Positions 1 to 11,456 of a stretch of 64,000 nt of DNA are shown here, piece after piece. Each line of letters opens with the position of its first letter. Position 1 is the stretch's first letter. The stretch lies in the NCBI GenBank assembly GCA_023383815.1, contig JAHDYG010000011.1:1-64000 (forward strand), in the 5' to 3' direction. The stretch is from Rhodocyclaceae bacterium (GTDB lineage: Bacteria > Pseudomonadota > Gammaproteobacteria > Burkholderiales > Rhodocyclaceae). The notes beneath the pieces are model-generated. The model made no database searches and was not told the DNA's origin. It saw nothing but the letters and a program-made list of their open reading frames with translations. A program made the translations under genes and the position numbers.

Positions 1-10
1 ACAACATCCA

Positions 11-42
11 ACGCCGCCTGAAACCAATAAATCAGGCGGCGT
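11..42. terminator. Hairpin upstream of pyrG, probable terminator of the preceding gene
   Basis: A perfect 11-bp inverted repeat (ACGCCGCCTGA / TCAGGCGGCGT) encloses a 10-base A-rich loop. No clear T tract follows on either strand, so intrinsic termination is inferred from stem strength alone. It most likely ends a gene lying left of the window. Confidence 0.6.
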
Positions 43-116
43 TCGTGCGTCTACAGGGTCAGAACGAGATGCCAAGCAGTCAACGGCATTCGAGCGGCGT
101 GCGTCCGGCTTCCTGA

Positions 117-2653
<2,537 letters not shown>

Positions 2654-2693
2654 TGCGCTCCTTGTGCGGAACGATCGATCACAGGAAGAGTGC

Positions 2694-2999
2694 ATGAGTG
2701 ATCACGGCACCAGACCGGCCTATCTCATCGTCGACGCTCGCGTCCTCGACCAGGAAGCCATCACGGTTTATCGGGAGCTTGCAGCTGCTGCGGTCGCCGA
2801 GTACGGTGGCCGCTATCTCGTGCGCGGCGGATCGGTCGATGTGCTTGAAGGGGGCTGGAGCCCGGAACGGGTCGTCATCGTACAGTTCGACAGCGCGGAC
2901 ACGGCCAGGCGTTTTTTCGAGTCGCCCGGATACCAGGCGGCCCGTCAGGCCCGTGAAGGAATTGCGCACTTCGACATGATCGTCGTCGAGGGCGCTTGA
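2694..2999 (+). CDS. DUF1330 family protein
   Basis: A 101-residue protein with the alpha/beta ferredoxin-like layout of DUF1330: an N-terminal AYLIVDARV strand, a central YGGRYLVRGG segment and a VIVQFDS strand followed by a helix (ARRFFESPGYQAARQAR). Members are small cytoplasmic proteins of the dimeric alpha-beta-barrel type with no agreed function. The ATG at 2694 is preferred over a GTG at 2664 because AGGAAGAG lies just upstream. It lies between kdsA and eno on the same strand and is probably co-transcribed. Confidence 0.85.
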   Translation: MSDHGTRPAYLIVDARVLDQEAITVYRELAAAAVAEYGGRYLVRGGSVDVLEGGWSPERVVIVQFDSADTARRFFESPGYQAARQAREGIAHFDMIVVEGA

Positions 3000-4325
<1,326 letters not shown>

Positions 4326-4388
4326 CGAACCGCAGCGCCTGGGACACTGGCTTCTGCAGGCCGCCGGGGCGGTGTGGAGGCCACGCAA

Positions 4389-4664
4389 GTGCGCTGGCCG
4401 GTGATTCTTCTCGCCTTGCTCCTGGTGGCTTTGCAGTATCCGCTCTGGTTCGGCAAGGGTGGCTGGCTGCGCGCCTGGGAGGTCGAGGCGCAGTTGCGCG
4501 AACAGCGTGGCGTGAATCTCCGTCTGGAGCAGCGGAATGCTGGGCTGGATGCCGAGGTGCGCGATCTCAAGTCGGGGAACGAAGCGCTTGAGGAGCGGGC
4601 ACGTTTTGAACTGGGGCTGACCCGGCCGGACGAGATCTTCGTTCACACCCCGGAGGGGCGCTGA
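4389..4664 (+). CDS. ftsB: Cell division protein FtsB
   Basis: A small bitopic inner membrane protein of the FtsQBL divisome complex that helps activate septal peptidoglycan synthesis. The product (91 residues from the GTG at 4389) has one N-terminal transmembrane segment containing the LQYPLWFGKGG signature, a coiled coil (about residues 25-65), and the family end EALEERARFELGLTRPDE. I prefer the GTG at 4389 because GGAGG lies 8 bases upstream; a GTG at 4374 would add five residues without a good ribosome site. It lies directly downstream of eno, as in many proteobacteria. Confidence 0.93.
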   Translation: MRWPVILLALLLVALQYPLWFGKGGWLRAWEVEAQLREQRGVNLRLEQRNAGLDAEVRDLKSGNEALEERARFELGLTRPDEIFVHTPEGR

Positions 4665-4669
4665 GGCGG

Positions 4670-5251
4670 TCAACGGCTCGCGACGAGCCGACGCGCACCG
4701 TCGATGCGGGGTCTGAAGTACGAGTTGTCGAGCCGTTCCAGGCGAACGCTGCCGCGGGAGGACGGGGCATGGATGAATTGTCCGCGGCCGATATAGATCC
4801 CCATGTGCGAATGGCGGCGATTCAAGGTATTGAAGAAGACGAGATCGCCAGGTTCGAGTTCGGCCACGCCGACCGGCCGGGTCATGGCCGCGATCTGAGC
4901 GGCGTTGTGTGGAAGCAGCTTCCCGCTCACCTGTTCGACGATGTAGCTCACCATGCCGCTGCAGTCGAGGCCGGCCTCGGGGTTGCGGCCGCCGAACTGG
5001 TAGCCGGTGCCCAGCAGTCCCAATGCGTAGATGACCACCTCCTGCGCGTGGCGATCGTCATTCAGCGCGAAATACCCGGTCCGTCCCTCGCCCGGTAGGG
5101 CATCGGGCGCGCGCGCCTGACTCGCCGGCCCGCTCGTGCCACAGCCCTGGAGCAGCATTGTGCCGATCAGGCTGGCGATCCATAGCGGGTGCGAAACGAT
5201 CCGACCGATCTTGTTGGCTGGGGTGGAGTGGGTACGGTTCGGGTACGACAT
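4670..5251 (-). CDS. NlpC/P60 family lipoprotein endopeptidase
   Basis: Probable outer-membrane lipoprotein that cleaves peptidoglycan stem peptides (the Spr/MepS, NlpC class). A basic N-terminus and a hydrophobic stretch end in the lipobox LLQGC. The C-terminal NlpC/P60 domain shows the catalytic Cys in LDCSGMVSY, the His in HSHMGIYIG and a third polar His in FIHAPSS. I place the start at MSYPNRT (193 residues); ATGs 12 and 45 bases further upstream in frame are possible, and none has a strong ribosome site. It is convergent with ftsB, with 5 bases between the stops. Confidence 0.88.
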   Translation of the reverse strand: MSYPNRTHSTPANKIGRIVSHPLWIASLIGTMLLQGCGTSGPASQARAPDALPGEGRTGYFALNDDRHAQEVVIYALGLLGTGYQFGGRNPEAGLDCSGMVSYIVEQVSGKLLPHNAAQIAAMTRPVGVAELEPGDLVFFNTLNRRHSHMGIYIGRGQFIHAPSSRGSVRLERLDNSYFRPRIDGARRLVASR

Positions 5252-5322
5252 GGACTCAACCATAGCCCGCGGACCGGGGGCCGTAAAGTCCGGCATTGCG
5301 GCAACTGCCGGTCCGGGTGCGA

Positions 5323-5862
5323 TCAGCCCTTCTGTGGTGGCGCGATATGCCGGGCGGTATCCGCGTACAACCGGGCATTCTCCACGTACTGCGCCGCATT
5401 TGCGCGCAGGCCGGCAATGTCCTCATCGGTCAGCTCGCGGATGATCCGGCCCGGGGATCCGACTACCAGAGAGCGATCCGGAATCACCTTGCCCTCCGGA
5501 ATCAGCGCATTTGCCCCGATGATGCAGTCCTTGCCGACCTGCGCATGATTGAGCACGACCGCGTTGATTCCGATCAGGCTACCATCCCCGATCGTGCAAC
5601 CGTGCAGCATGGCCATGTGGCCGACCGTCACGTGAGCGCCGATCGTCAGCGGCACCCCGGCGTCGTTGTGCAGGATGGCGCCGTCCTGGATGTTCGTGCC
5701 ATCGCCGATGAGGATGGGTTCGTTGTCGCCACGAATCACGACGTTGTACCAGATGCTGACGTTCCGGCCGGTCTCTACGAGGCCGATCACCGTTGCATTG
5801 TCGGCGACCCAGCATCCCTCGCCGAAGCGTGGAACGCGGTCGCCCAGGGCGTAGATCGCCAT
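5323..5862 (-). CDS. Gamma-carbonic-anhydrase-like hexapeptide-repeat protein (YrdA type)
   Basis: A 179-residue left-handed beta-helix protein with many hexapeptide-repeat turns (for example IGDGTNIQDG, IGAHVTVGH, IGDGSLIG). The three His residues that bind metal in gamma-carbonic anhydrases appear in ILHND, VGHMAM and MLHGC. Bacterial relatives (YrdA, CaiE, PaaY) range from carbonic anhydrase to thioesterase activity, so the substrate is uncertain. It is transcribed away from rlmJ across a 205-base divergent spacer. Confidence 0.88.
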   Translation of the reverse strand: MAIYALGDRVPRFGEGCWVADNATVIGLVETGRNVSIWYNVVIRGDNEPILIGDGTNIQDGAILHNDAGVPLTIGAHVTVGHMAMLHGCTIGDGSLIGINAVVLNHAQVGKDCIIGANALIPEGKVIPDRSLVVGSPGRIIRELTDEDIAGLRANAAQYVENARLYADTARHIAPPQKG

Positions 5863-6067
5863 GTGCGGAGTTCTCCTGTTGGGTCGATGCCCCAGCGAAG
5901 GGCTTGTGCGGCGAGTCGCCTCGCGTGCTGCACTGCGGCGTCGAAATCATAGCAAGCGAACCCGTTCTTGTGGCACCTGGTCGTGGCGGCGGACAGGCCG
6001 ACGCCCGCGGGCAGTGGTAGCATTCGGCCTTTCCTCCCGCTTCGAATCCACGGACCGCCTTCGCCTC

Positions 6068-6913
6068 ATGCTCAGTTACCGCCACGCGTTCCATGCCGGA
6101 AACCATGCAGACGTGCTCAAGCATCTGGTTCTGCTGGCCGTGCTCGATTACTTCAATCGCAAGGACAAACCCTGGTGGTACGTAGATACGCATGCGGGTG
6201 CGGCGTGTTACGCGCTCGATAGCGAGCAGGCCGGAAAGACCGGTGAATTCGAAGCCGGAATTGCCCGGCTCTGGTCGAGCGGTCAGGTTCCCGGTGCACT
6301 CAAGCCCTACCTCGATGCGGTCGCGCAGTTCAATCCGCATGGTCGGCTCACGTTCTACCCCGGTTCGCCGGCGCTTGCGATGACGCGTCTGCGCGAGCAG
6401 GACAGGATGCGTCTGTTCGAACTGCACCCGACCGATGCCGTGTTGCTGGAACGAACCTTCGCGCGGGACGCAGATCGCGTACAGGTGCGAAAGGCCGACG
6501 GCTATGCCGGCCTGCGCGCAGTGCTGCCGCCTCCGACGAGGCGTGCAGTGGTCCTGATCGACCCGTCCTATGAGATCAAGGAGGACTATCGAAGGGTCGT
6601 CACCGTGCTCGACGATGCACTCAAGCGCTTCCCGACCGGCACCTACCTGGTCTGGTATCCCTTGCTCGCCAGACCGGAAGCCCGTCAGTTGCCTGACCGG
6701 CTGGCCGCCCTCGGGGCCGGCAGCTGGCTCGATGTGCGGCTCTTTGTCAGGGAGGCATCTGCCGATGGAATCGGCATGTTCGGCAGCGGACTGTACATCG
6801 TCAATCCTCCCTGGACACTGCCCGGCACGCTCGAAGAGATCCTGCCTTGGTTGTCCGGAACCCTTGCCGAGGATGATCGGGCGGGGTTCGACCTGGAGCA
6901 TCACATCGAATGA
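6068..6913 (+). CDS. rlmJ: 23S rRNA (adenine(2030)-N(6))-methyltransferase
   Basis: Methylates A2030 of 23S rRNA using S-adenosylmethionine. The 281-residue frame from the ATG at 6068 begins with the family-diagnostic MLSYRHAFHAGNHADVLKH. It continues with YVDTHAGAACY, YPGSPALA, the LHPTD segment and the catalytic VLIDPSYEIK. The frame is open for about 200 bases upstream but with no homology-like sequence, so the internal ATG is chosen. Its stop overlaps the next start as ATGA, so the two are translationally coupled. Confidence 0.95.
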   Translation: MLSYRHAFHAGNHADVLKHLVLLAVLDYFNRKDKPWWYVDTHAGAACYALDSEQAGKTGEFEAGIARLWSSGQVPGALKPYLDAVAQFNPHGRLTFYPGSPALAMTRLREQDRMRLFELHPTDAVLLERTFARDADRVQVRKADGYAGLRAVLPPPTRRAVVLIDPSYEIKEDYRRVVTVLDDALKRFPTGTYLVWYPLLARPEARQLPDRLAALGAGSWLDVRLFVREASADGIGMFGSGLYIVNPPWTLPGTLEEILPWLSGTLAEDDRAGFDLEHHIE

Positions 6914-7266
6914 CGGATCAGGATGCCCTCATCGTGCTGCGCGATCGGCTGCGTGAGTTTGCGGCCGAGCGCGAATGGGAGCGTTTCCACACGGCGAAGA
7001 ATCTGGCGATGGCGCTGGCCGGCGAGGCCGGTGAGGTGATTGAGCACTTCCAGTGGCTGTCGGCCGAGGAGTCCGATGGACTGGACCCGGCCAGGCGGGA
7101 CGAGGTTGCGCTGGAGCTGGCCGATGTCCTGCTGTATCTGGTCCGTCTGGCCGATGTGCTCGGGATCGATCTGCGCGATGCTGCGGCGCGCAAGCTCGCA
7201 CTCAACGAAGCGCGTTATCCGGTCGCCAAGGCTCGTGGGAGGTCGGAGAAATACAACAAGCTCTGA
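6910..7266 (+). CDS. MazG-type nucleotide pyrophosphohydrolase
   Basis: A 118-residue single-domain all-alpha NTP pyrophosphatase of the MazG/dCTPase superfamily, which hydrolyses non-canonical or excess nucleoside triphosphates to the monophosphate. The Mg-binding acidic residues are visible as GEAGEVIEHFQW in the second helix and ELADVLLYL in the fourth. The length and the N-terminal WERFHTAKNLAMAL resemble the dCTP pyrophosphatase 1 (XTP3TPA)-like subgroup. The ATG overlaps the rlmJ stop, so it is in the same operon. Confidence 0.9.
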   Translation: MTDQDALIVLRDRLREFAAEREWERFHTAKNLAMALAGEAGEVIEHFQWLSAEESDGLDPARRDEVALELADVLLYLVRLADVLGIDLRDAAARKLALNEARYPVAKARGRSEKYNKL

Positions 7267-7354
7267 TCGATCGGAGCCTTCTTGTTGTGAGTCAATTGGG
7301 TTACGGAAGCATTTCTGAAACAATAGCGCGTCCTGGCATTTCGGAAGATCTTTC

Positions 7355-8938
7355 GTGGAACTCAAGCACATCAGCGAGCTTGAAAAGGCGACCAGAAAGG
7401 GCAGGGTAGAACTTGCCCGCCTCGGTCTCGGGCTGCTCTTCATCATCGGCGTGATGCTCTACAGCGTGATGCGCGGCGAGGCTCAGGGGAGCCTTTTCCT
7501 CGTCATCGCTGCGATGATCGGCGGCTACATGGCGATGAACATCGGTGCCAACGATGTCGCCAACAACGTCGGACCTGCGGTCGGTTCGAAGGCCTTGACG
7601 CTCGGCGGCGCCCTCGTCATCGCGGCGATCTTCGAAGCGGCAGGCGCGATCATCGCCGGCGGCGAGGTCGTCGGCACGATCCGCAGCGGAATCATCGATC
7701 CGTCGCGGATTCCCGATACCGATACCTTCCTTTGGGTGATGATGGCGGCCCTCCTTGCCGCGGCGATGTGGCTGAACGTCGCGACCGCGGTCGGGGCGCC
7801 GGTTTCGACCACGCACTCGATCGTTGGCGCCGTGCTGGGTGCAGGCATCGCATCGAGCGGGATGGCAATTGCCAACTGGGGTACGGTCGGGCAGATCGTC
7901 GTGAGCTGGGTGATCTCGCCCCTCATGGGCGGCACGATCGCGGCGGGTTTTCTCTACCTCATCAAACGCAGCATCACCTACCAGCAGGACATGACCGCGG
8001 CGGCACGCCGTGCGGTGCCCTATCTCGTGGCGTGCATGGCGTGGGCATTCGGAACCTATCTCCTGCTCAAGGGCGTGAGCAAGATCTGGAAGGTGGGCTT
8101 CGGTTCCTCGCTGGCCATGGGGCTGGGTTTTGCGGTCGTCGTATGGGTGCTGGTCCGTCCGATCGTCGCCCGGCGCTCGCTATCGATGGCGAACTCGAAG
8201 GCTGGCGTGAACCAGCTGTTTACCGTGCCGCTGATCTTCGCGGCGGCGCTTCTGAGCTTCGCCCACGGCTCGAATGACGTCGCCAACGCGGTCGGCCCGC
8301 TCGCCGCGATCGTCGAGGTCCTCAAGTCGGGCGGCGGCGAGATCTCGCGTGCCGCGCCGGTTCCGCTGTGGGTCATGGTGATCGGTGGTTTGGGGATCTC
8401 GCTCGGGCTGGCGCTCTTCGGGCCGAAGGTGATCCGCACGGTCGGTTCCGAGATCACCGAACTCGACCAGATGCGGGCCTACTGCATCGCGATGGCTGCC
8501 ACGATCACCGTCATCATCGCGAGCCAGTTCGGTATTCCCGTCAGCACTACCCATATTGCGGTGGGCGCCGTTTTCGGGGTCGGCTTCCTGCGTGAATACC
8601 TGAAGAGCAACTACGCCCGCATGGTCGACGACATCAAGGCGCACCACCCGGAAGGCGACCAGGAGGCGATCGATGCCTTCCTGGTGCGATTCGCAAAGGC
8701 CTCCATCGACGAAAAGGGCGTGATGCTGACCGAGCTGAAGCTGCGCGCCAAACAGCAACTCGATCCCGCGCACTTTTCGAAGATGGAGCGCAAGGGGCTG
8801 CGCAAGGTCTATCGTCAGGAACTCGTCAAGCGTTCGCAACTGATGAAGATCGTCGCTGCCTGGGTCGTCACCGTTCCTGCTTCGGCTTTCATGGCAGCGG
8901 TGCTGTTCTTCACGATCAAGGGGATGATGGTCGATTGA
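7355..8938 (+). CDS. PiT family inorganic phosphate transporter
   Basis: A 527-residue integral membrane carrier for low-affinity phosphate (or metal-phosphate) uptake. Both duplicated PiT signatures are present: NIGANDVANNVGPAVG in the first half and HGSNDVANAVGPLAA in the second. About ten to twelve hydrophobic segments flank a central loop, and a soluble segment (about residues 425-490) precedes a last membrane helix. The start is a GTG with GGAAG 7 bases upstream. No pho box was recognised in the 88-base spacer. A DUF3301 gene follows closely. Confidence 0.95.
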   Translation: MELKHISELEKATRKGRVELARLGLGLLFIIGVMLYSVMRGEAQGSLFLVIAAMIGGYMAMNIGANDVANNVGPAVGSKALTLGGALVIAAIFEAAGAIIAGGEVVGTIRSGIIDPSRIPDTDTFLWVMMAALLAAAMWLNVATAVGAPVSTTHSIVGAVLGAGIASSGMAIANWGTVGQIVVSWVISPLMGGTIAAGFLYLIKRSITYQQDMTAAARRAVPYLVACMAWAFGTYLLLKGVSKIWKVGFGSSLAMGLGFAVVVWVLVRPIVARRSLSMANSKAGVNQLFTVPLIFAAALLSFAHGSNDVANAVGPLAAIVEVLKSGGGEISRAAPVPLWVMVIGGLGISLGLALFGPKVIRTVGSEITELDQMRAYCIAMAATITVIIASQFGIPVSTTHIAVGAVFGVGFLREYLKSNYARMVDDIKAHHPEGDQEAIDAFLVRFAKASIDEKGVMLTELKLRAKQQLDPAHFSKMERKGLRKVYRQELVKRSQLMKIVAAWVVTVPASAFMAAVLFFTIKGMMVD

Positions 8939-8954
8939 TCGGGAGCGCCCGGGC

Positions 8955-9278
8955 GTGACTTTCGAATGGGTGGCACTGGCAGTGCTGGCCGGTGTGGGCT
9001 GGTTCTGGTTCGACACGAACCGAGCACGCGAGGCGGGCATGCGGGCTGCGCGCGATGGCTGTCGGCGCGAAGGCGTACAACTGCTCGACGAGACGGTCGC
9101 CTTCCGCTCGCTGCGCTTCGCGCGGGACGACAACGGCCGTCTGGCCCTGAAGCGGGTCTATGATTTCGAGTATTCCGATTCCGGCAACGACCGCTTCCAG
9201 GGCGCCGTGATGCTGCTCGGCGACGAGGTCCTGATGCTGGACGTCAGCGCGCATCACCGGCTGCGGCTCGTGCAGTAG
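8955..9278 (+). CDS. DUF3301 family protein
   Basis: A 107-residue protein with a short hydrophobic N-terminal segment (about residues 5-19), then the family pattern REAGMRAARDGCRREGVQLL, SLRFARDDNGRL and a terminal hydrophobic strand. DUF3301 proteins are small, probably membrane-anchored and of unknown function. The GTG start lies 16 bases after the phosphate transporter stop, so co-transcription is likely. It is convergent with the folE homologue. Confidence 0.85.
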   Translation: MTFEWVALAVLAGVGWFWFDTNRAREAGMRAARDGCRREGVQLLDETVAFRSLRFARDDNGRLALKRVYDFEYSDSGNDRFQGAVMLLGDEVLMLDVSAHHRLRLVQ

Positions 9279-9298
9279 CCATCGCGCCGCCAGGCGGA

Positions 9299-9964
9299 TC
9301 AGGCCGGCCTGCGGCTCTGGACCAGGCGCAGGAACGCGCTGCGCTGCTCCTGAGAGGTCTCGAATTCCCCGCTGAAGGCCTGGGTGATCACCCGCTCATC
9401 GCCACGGCGGTCCTCGCCGAGCAGCAGGCAAAGCTGTTCAGCTTCGATCAAGCAGGCCGCACCGCGGGCCTTGCCGTGCGTCATCAGCGCATCGGCGATG
9501 TCACGGGTCATCCACTCCTGATAGGTGAAGCGATGACCGATTGCATCGACCATGCGGGCGATGCGGCCGAACCCGTGCAGGCGCCCGCCGGGAAGGTAGG
9601 CGACGTGCGCCAGACCCCGGAAGGGCACGAGATGATGCGGGCAGACGCCATGCACTGCGATGCCCCGGATCACGACCATGTCGTGGCGTTCGTCCTCGAA
9701 CCCATCGCCGAGGGCCTCTGCCGGATCCAGCTCATAGCCGCCGAGGAGCCGACGCTGCCACAGTTCGCGCACCCGCCGCGCGGTGCGTCCGGTATGCACG
9801 CCCTCCGGGGCGATTCCGCAGGCCCGCAGCAGATCGGTCACGGCCTGCTCGAAGGCGTCGGAATCGAAACCGCCGGTCCGGGGAATTCCGATTCCGCCTT
9901 CTGCGTGCCTTTGCGGCGCGGGATCGTGGTCGTTTTCGCCGTTGCTTCGGGGACGGTCGTTCAT
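9299..9964 (-). CDS. folE: GTP cyclohydrolase I homologue lacking the catalytic His
   Basis: A FolE-family protein of 221 residues; true enzymes convert GTP to 7,8-dihydroneopterin triphosphate for folate. The zinc ligands are conserved as C108, H111 (in VCPHHLVPF) and C179. However, the His that acts with them in E. coli (H179, usually in an AEHLC or AVHYC motif) is Gln177 here (IEAEQLCLLL). The usual RPQVQERLT helix reads RFTYQEWMT, and the conserved E before HH is Pro. The fold is clear but the activity is uncertain; it may be a paralogue with another substrate. The N-terminal 30 residues look disordered. It is convergent with the DUF3301 gene. Confidence 0.85.
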   Translation of the reverse strand: MNDRPRSNGENDHDPAPQRHAEGGIGIPRTGGFDSDAFEQAVTDLLRACGIAPEGVHTGRTARRVRELWQRRLLGGYELDPAEALGDGFEDERHDMVVIRGIAVHGVCPHHLVPFRGLAHVAYLPGGRLHGFGRIARMVDAIGHRFTYQEWMTRDIADALMTHGKARGAACLIEAEQLCLLLGEDRRGDERVITQAFSGEFETSQEQRSAFLRLVQSRRPA

Positions 9965-10119
9965 GGGATGGATTCCTGTTTCGGCGTTTCATGATAGCCC
10001 CTGTGAGCCATCGCTGGGTTGTGCGCGTGCCTGGGCGGCAGCGTGGTCGCCGCGGGGCTTTCCCCGCACGGTCGTGTGCGTGTCACAATCCGGCCTTTAG
10101 AATCTCGGGAAGACAAGGA

Positions 10120-10908
10120 ATGGCTGCGGAGAACGGCGGGCGAGGGAGCGATGCGATTCCCGAAGACGGGCTCGCGACGCGGGTCGGCGCGCAGGTGCAG
10201 AGGGAGGCTGCGCGCATGGCGCAGGATGCCTTCGCCCAGGTCTTCCGGCTCAGCGTCAACGAAGACGAGGAGGGGCGGGCACGCGGCGTCGAGGGCCTTG
10301 GGCGCGGAATGCTCGGCTGGGTGGCCGAGGCCGCAGACGAGTCCGCGCGTTCGCTACGGCTTGCAATGCTGATGGCCGGGCTCGACCAGTGGGGGCTCGC
10401 ATACAGTCGCGCCTTCCGTTTGCAGGCAATTCCCGCCCTGACGGAATTGCTTGGCGCCTTGCGGGTTGGCCTCGATCCGCGGGAGGAAGCCCGCCTGGAG
10501 CAGGATTTTGCCGCTGTGGATGCAGCCGAAGGCAACGCGATCGATTTCAAGATCGAGTTGCGGCGCGCCATCCACATGGCGCTGTGGCACGCCATGATTG
10601 CGTGCGACGAGCGTGAGGAGGCGACCGCCATCCTTGTGCAACTGGGCCGCATGCTGTTCGGCCTCACGCGCCACATGCCGACCCTGGGCTGGCGGCTGGT
10701 CGCCGATACGCTCGCCAGCATCCAGATCCACTGCCTGTCCGACGGGCTGGCCGGCGAGGGGCTCGCGCGCGAGATGACCGAGAGCCTCTTCGCAGCCCTT
10801 CACCAGGAGCTTCCCGAGGAGCAACGGGAACTGGCGATGGGGCAGGCCTCGCGCACGGTCCTGGCGTGGCAGCAGGCGCGCCGCGCGCCGCCGGGGCAGG
10901 TGCACTGA
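10120..10908 (+). CDS. Hypothetical protein coupled to yaeQ
   Basis: A 262-residue, Ala/Leu/Arg-rich, apparently all-helical protein with no signal peptide or membrane segment; I do not recognise the family. The start is the ATG at 10120, with GGGA and AAGG just upstream; the frame is open far upstream but in low-complexity antisense of folE. A central acidic-basic helix pattern (PREEARLEQDFAAVDAAEGN) and a later MLFGLTRHMPTLGWR stretch are the most distinctive parts. Its stop overlaps the yaeQ start by one base (TGATG), so the two products are probably made together. Confidence 0.75.
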   Translation: MAAENGGRGSDAIPEDGLATRVGAQVQREAARMAQDAFAQVFRLSVNEDEEGRARGVEGLGRGMLGWVAEAADESARSLRLAMLMAGLDQWGLAYSRAFRLQAIPALTELLGALRVGLDPREEARLEQDFAAVDAAEGNAIDFKIELRRAIHMALWHAMIACDEREEATAILVQLGRMLFGLTRHMPTLGWRLVADTLASIQIHCLSDGLAGEGLAREMTESLFAALHQELPEEQRELAMGQASRTVLAWQQARRAPPGQVH

Positions 10909-11456
10909 TGGCGCTGAAGGCCACGGTCTACAAGGTGGAGCTGTCGATCGCCGATCTCGAGCGCGGCTACTATGCCGAACATAACCTCACGATTGCCCGT
11001 CATCCGTCGGAGACGGATGAGCGGATGATGGTGCGCCTCTTTGCCTTCGCGTTCTTTGCCGACGAAGCGCTGAGCTTCGGCAAGGGGCTGTGCGTCGAAG
11101 ATGAGCCCGATCTGTGGCAGCGCGACCTGACCGGTGCGATCGAGCGCTGGATCGATGTCGGACAGCCCGATGAGAAATGGATCCGCAAGGCCTGCGGCCG
11201 TGCTCGCGAAGTCGTCGTGATCCCCTACGGGCGGGCGGCCGACATCTGGTGGAACGGACTGCGCAACAAGGTCGCCCGCCTCGCGAACCTGACCGTGCTG
11301 AACCTGGAGCCCGAGGCGGCTCCAGCGCTTGCGGCGCTGACCGGGCGCAGCATGCGCCTGCAGTGCACCGTGCAGGACGGCCAGGTGTGGATCACCGATG
11401 GTGAGGCGACCGTGCTGATCGAGCCGCGGCGGCTGCAGGGGTCAGGCGCGGCCTGA
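10908..11456 (+). CDS. yaeQ: YaeQ family protein
   Basis: A 182-residue protein matching the YaeQ family from its first residues (ALKATVYKVELSIADLERGYY), through TIARHPSETDERMMVRLFAFA, to WIDVGQPDEKWIRKAC. YaeQ structures belong to the PD-(D/E)XK nuclease-like superfamily, but a cellular role is not established. Translation is coupled to the unrecognised upstream gene by a one-base overlap. The 3' end overlaps the convergent GTPase gene by 15 bases. Confidence 0.92.
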   Translation: MALKATVYKVELSIADLERGYYAEHNLTIARHPSETDERMMVRLFAFAFFADEALSFGKGLCVEDEPDLWQRDLTGAIERWIDVGQPDEKWIRKACGRAREVVVIPYGRAADIWWNGLRNKVARLANLTVLNLEPEAAPALAALTGRSMRLQCTVQDGQVWITDGEATVLIEPRRLQGSGAA

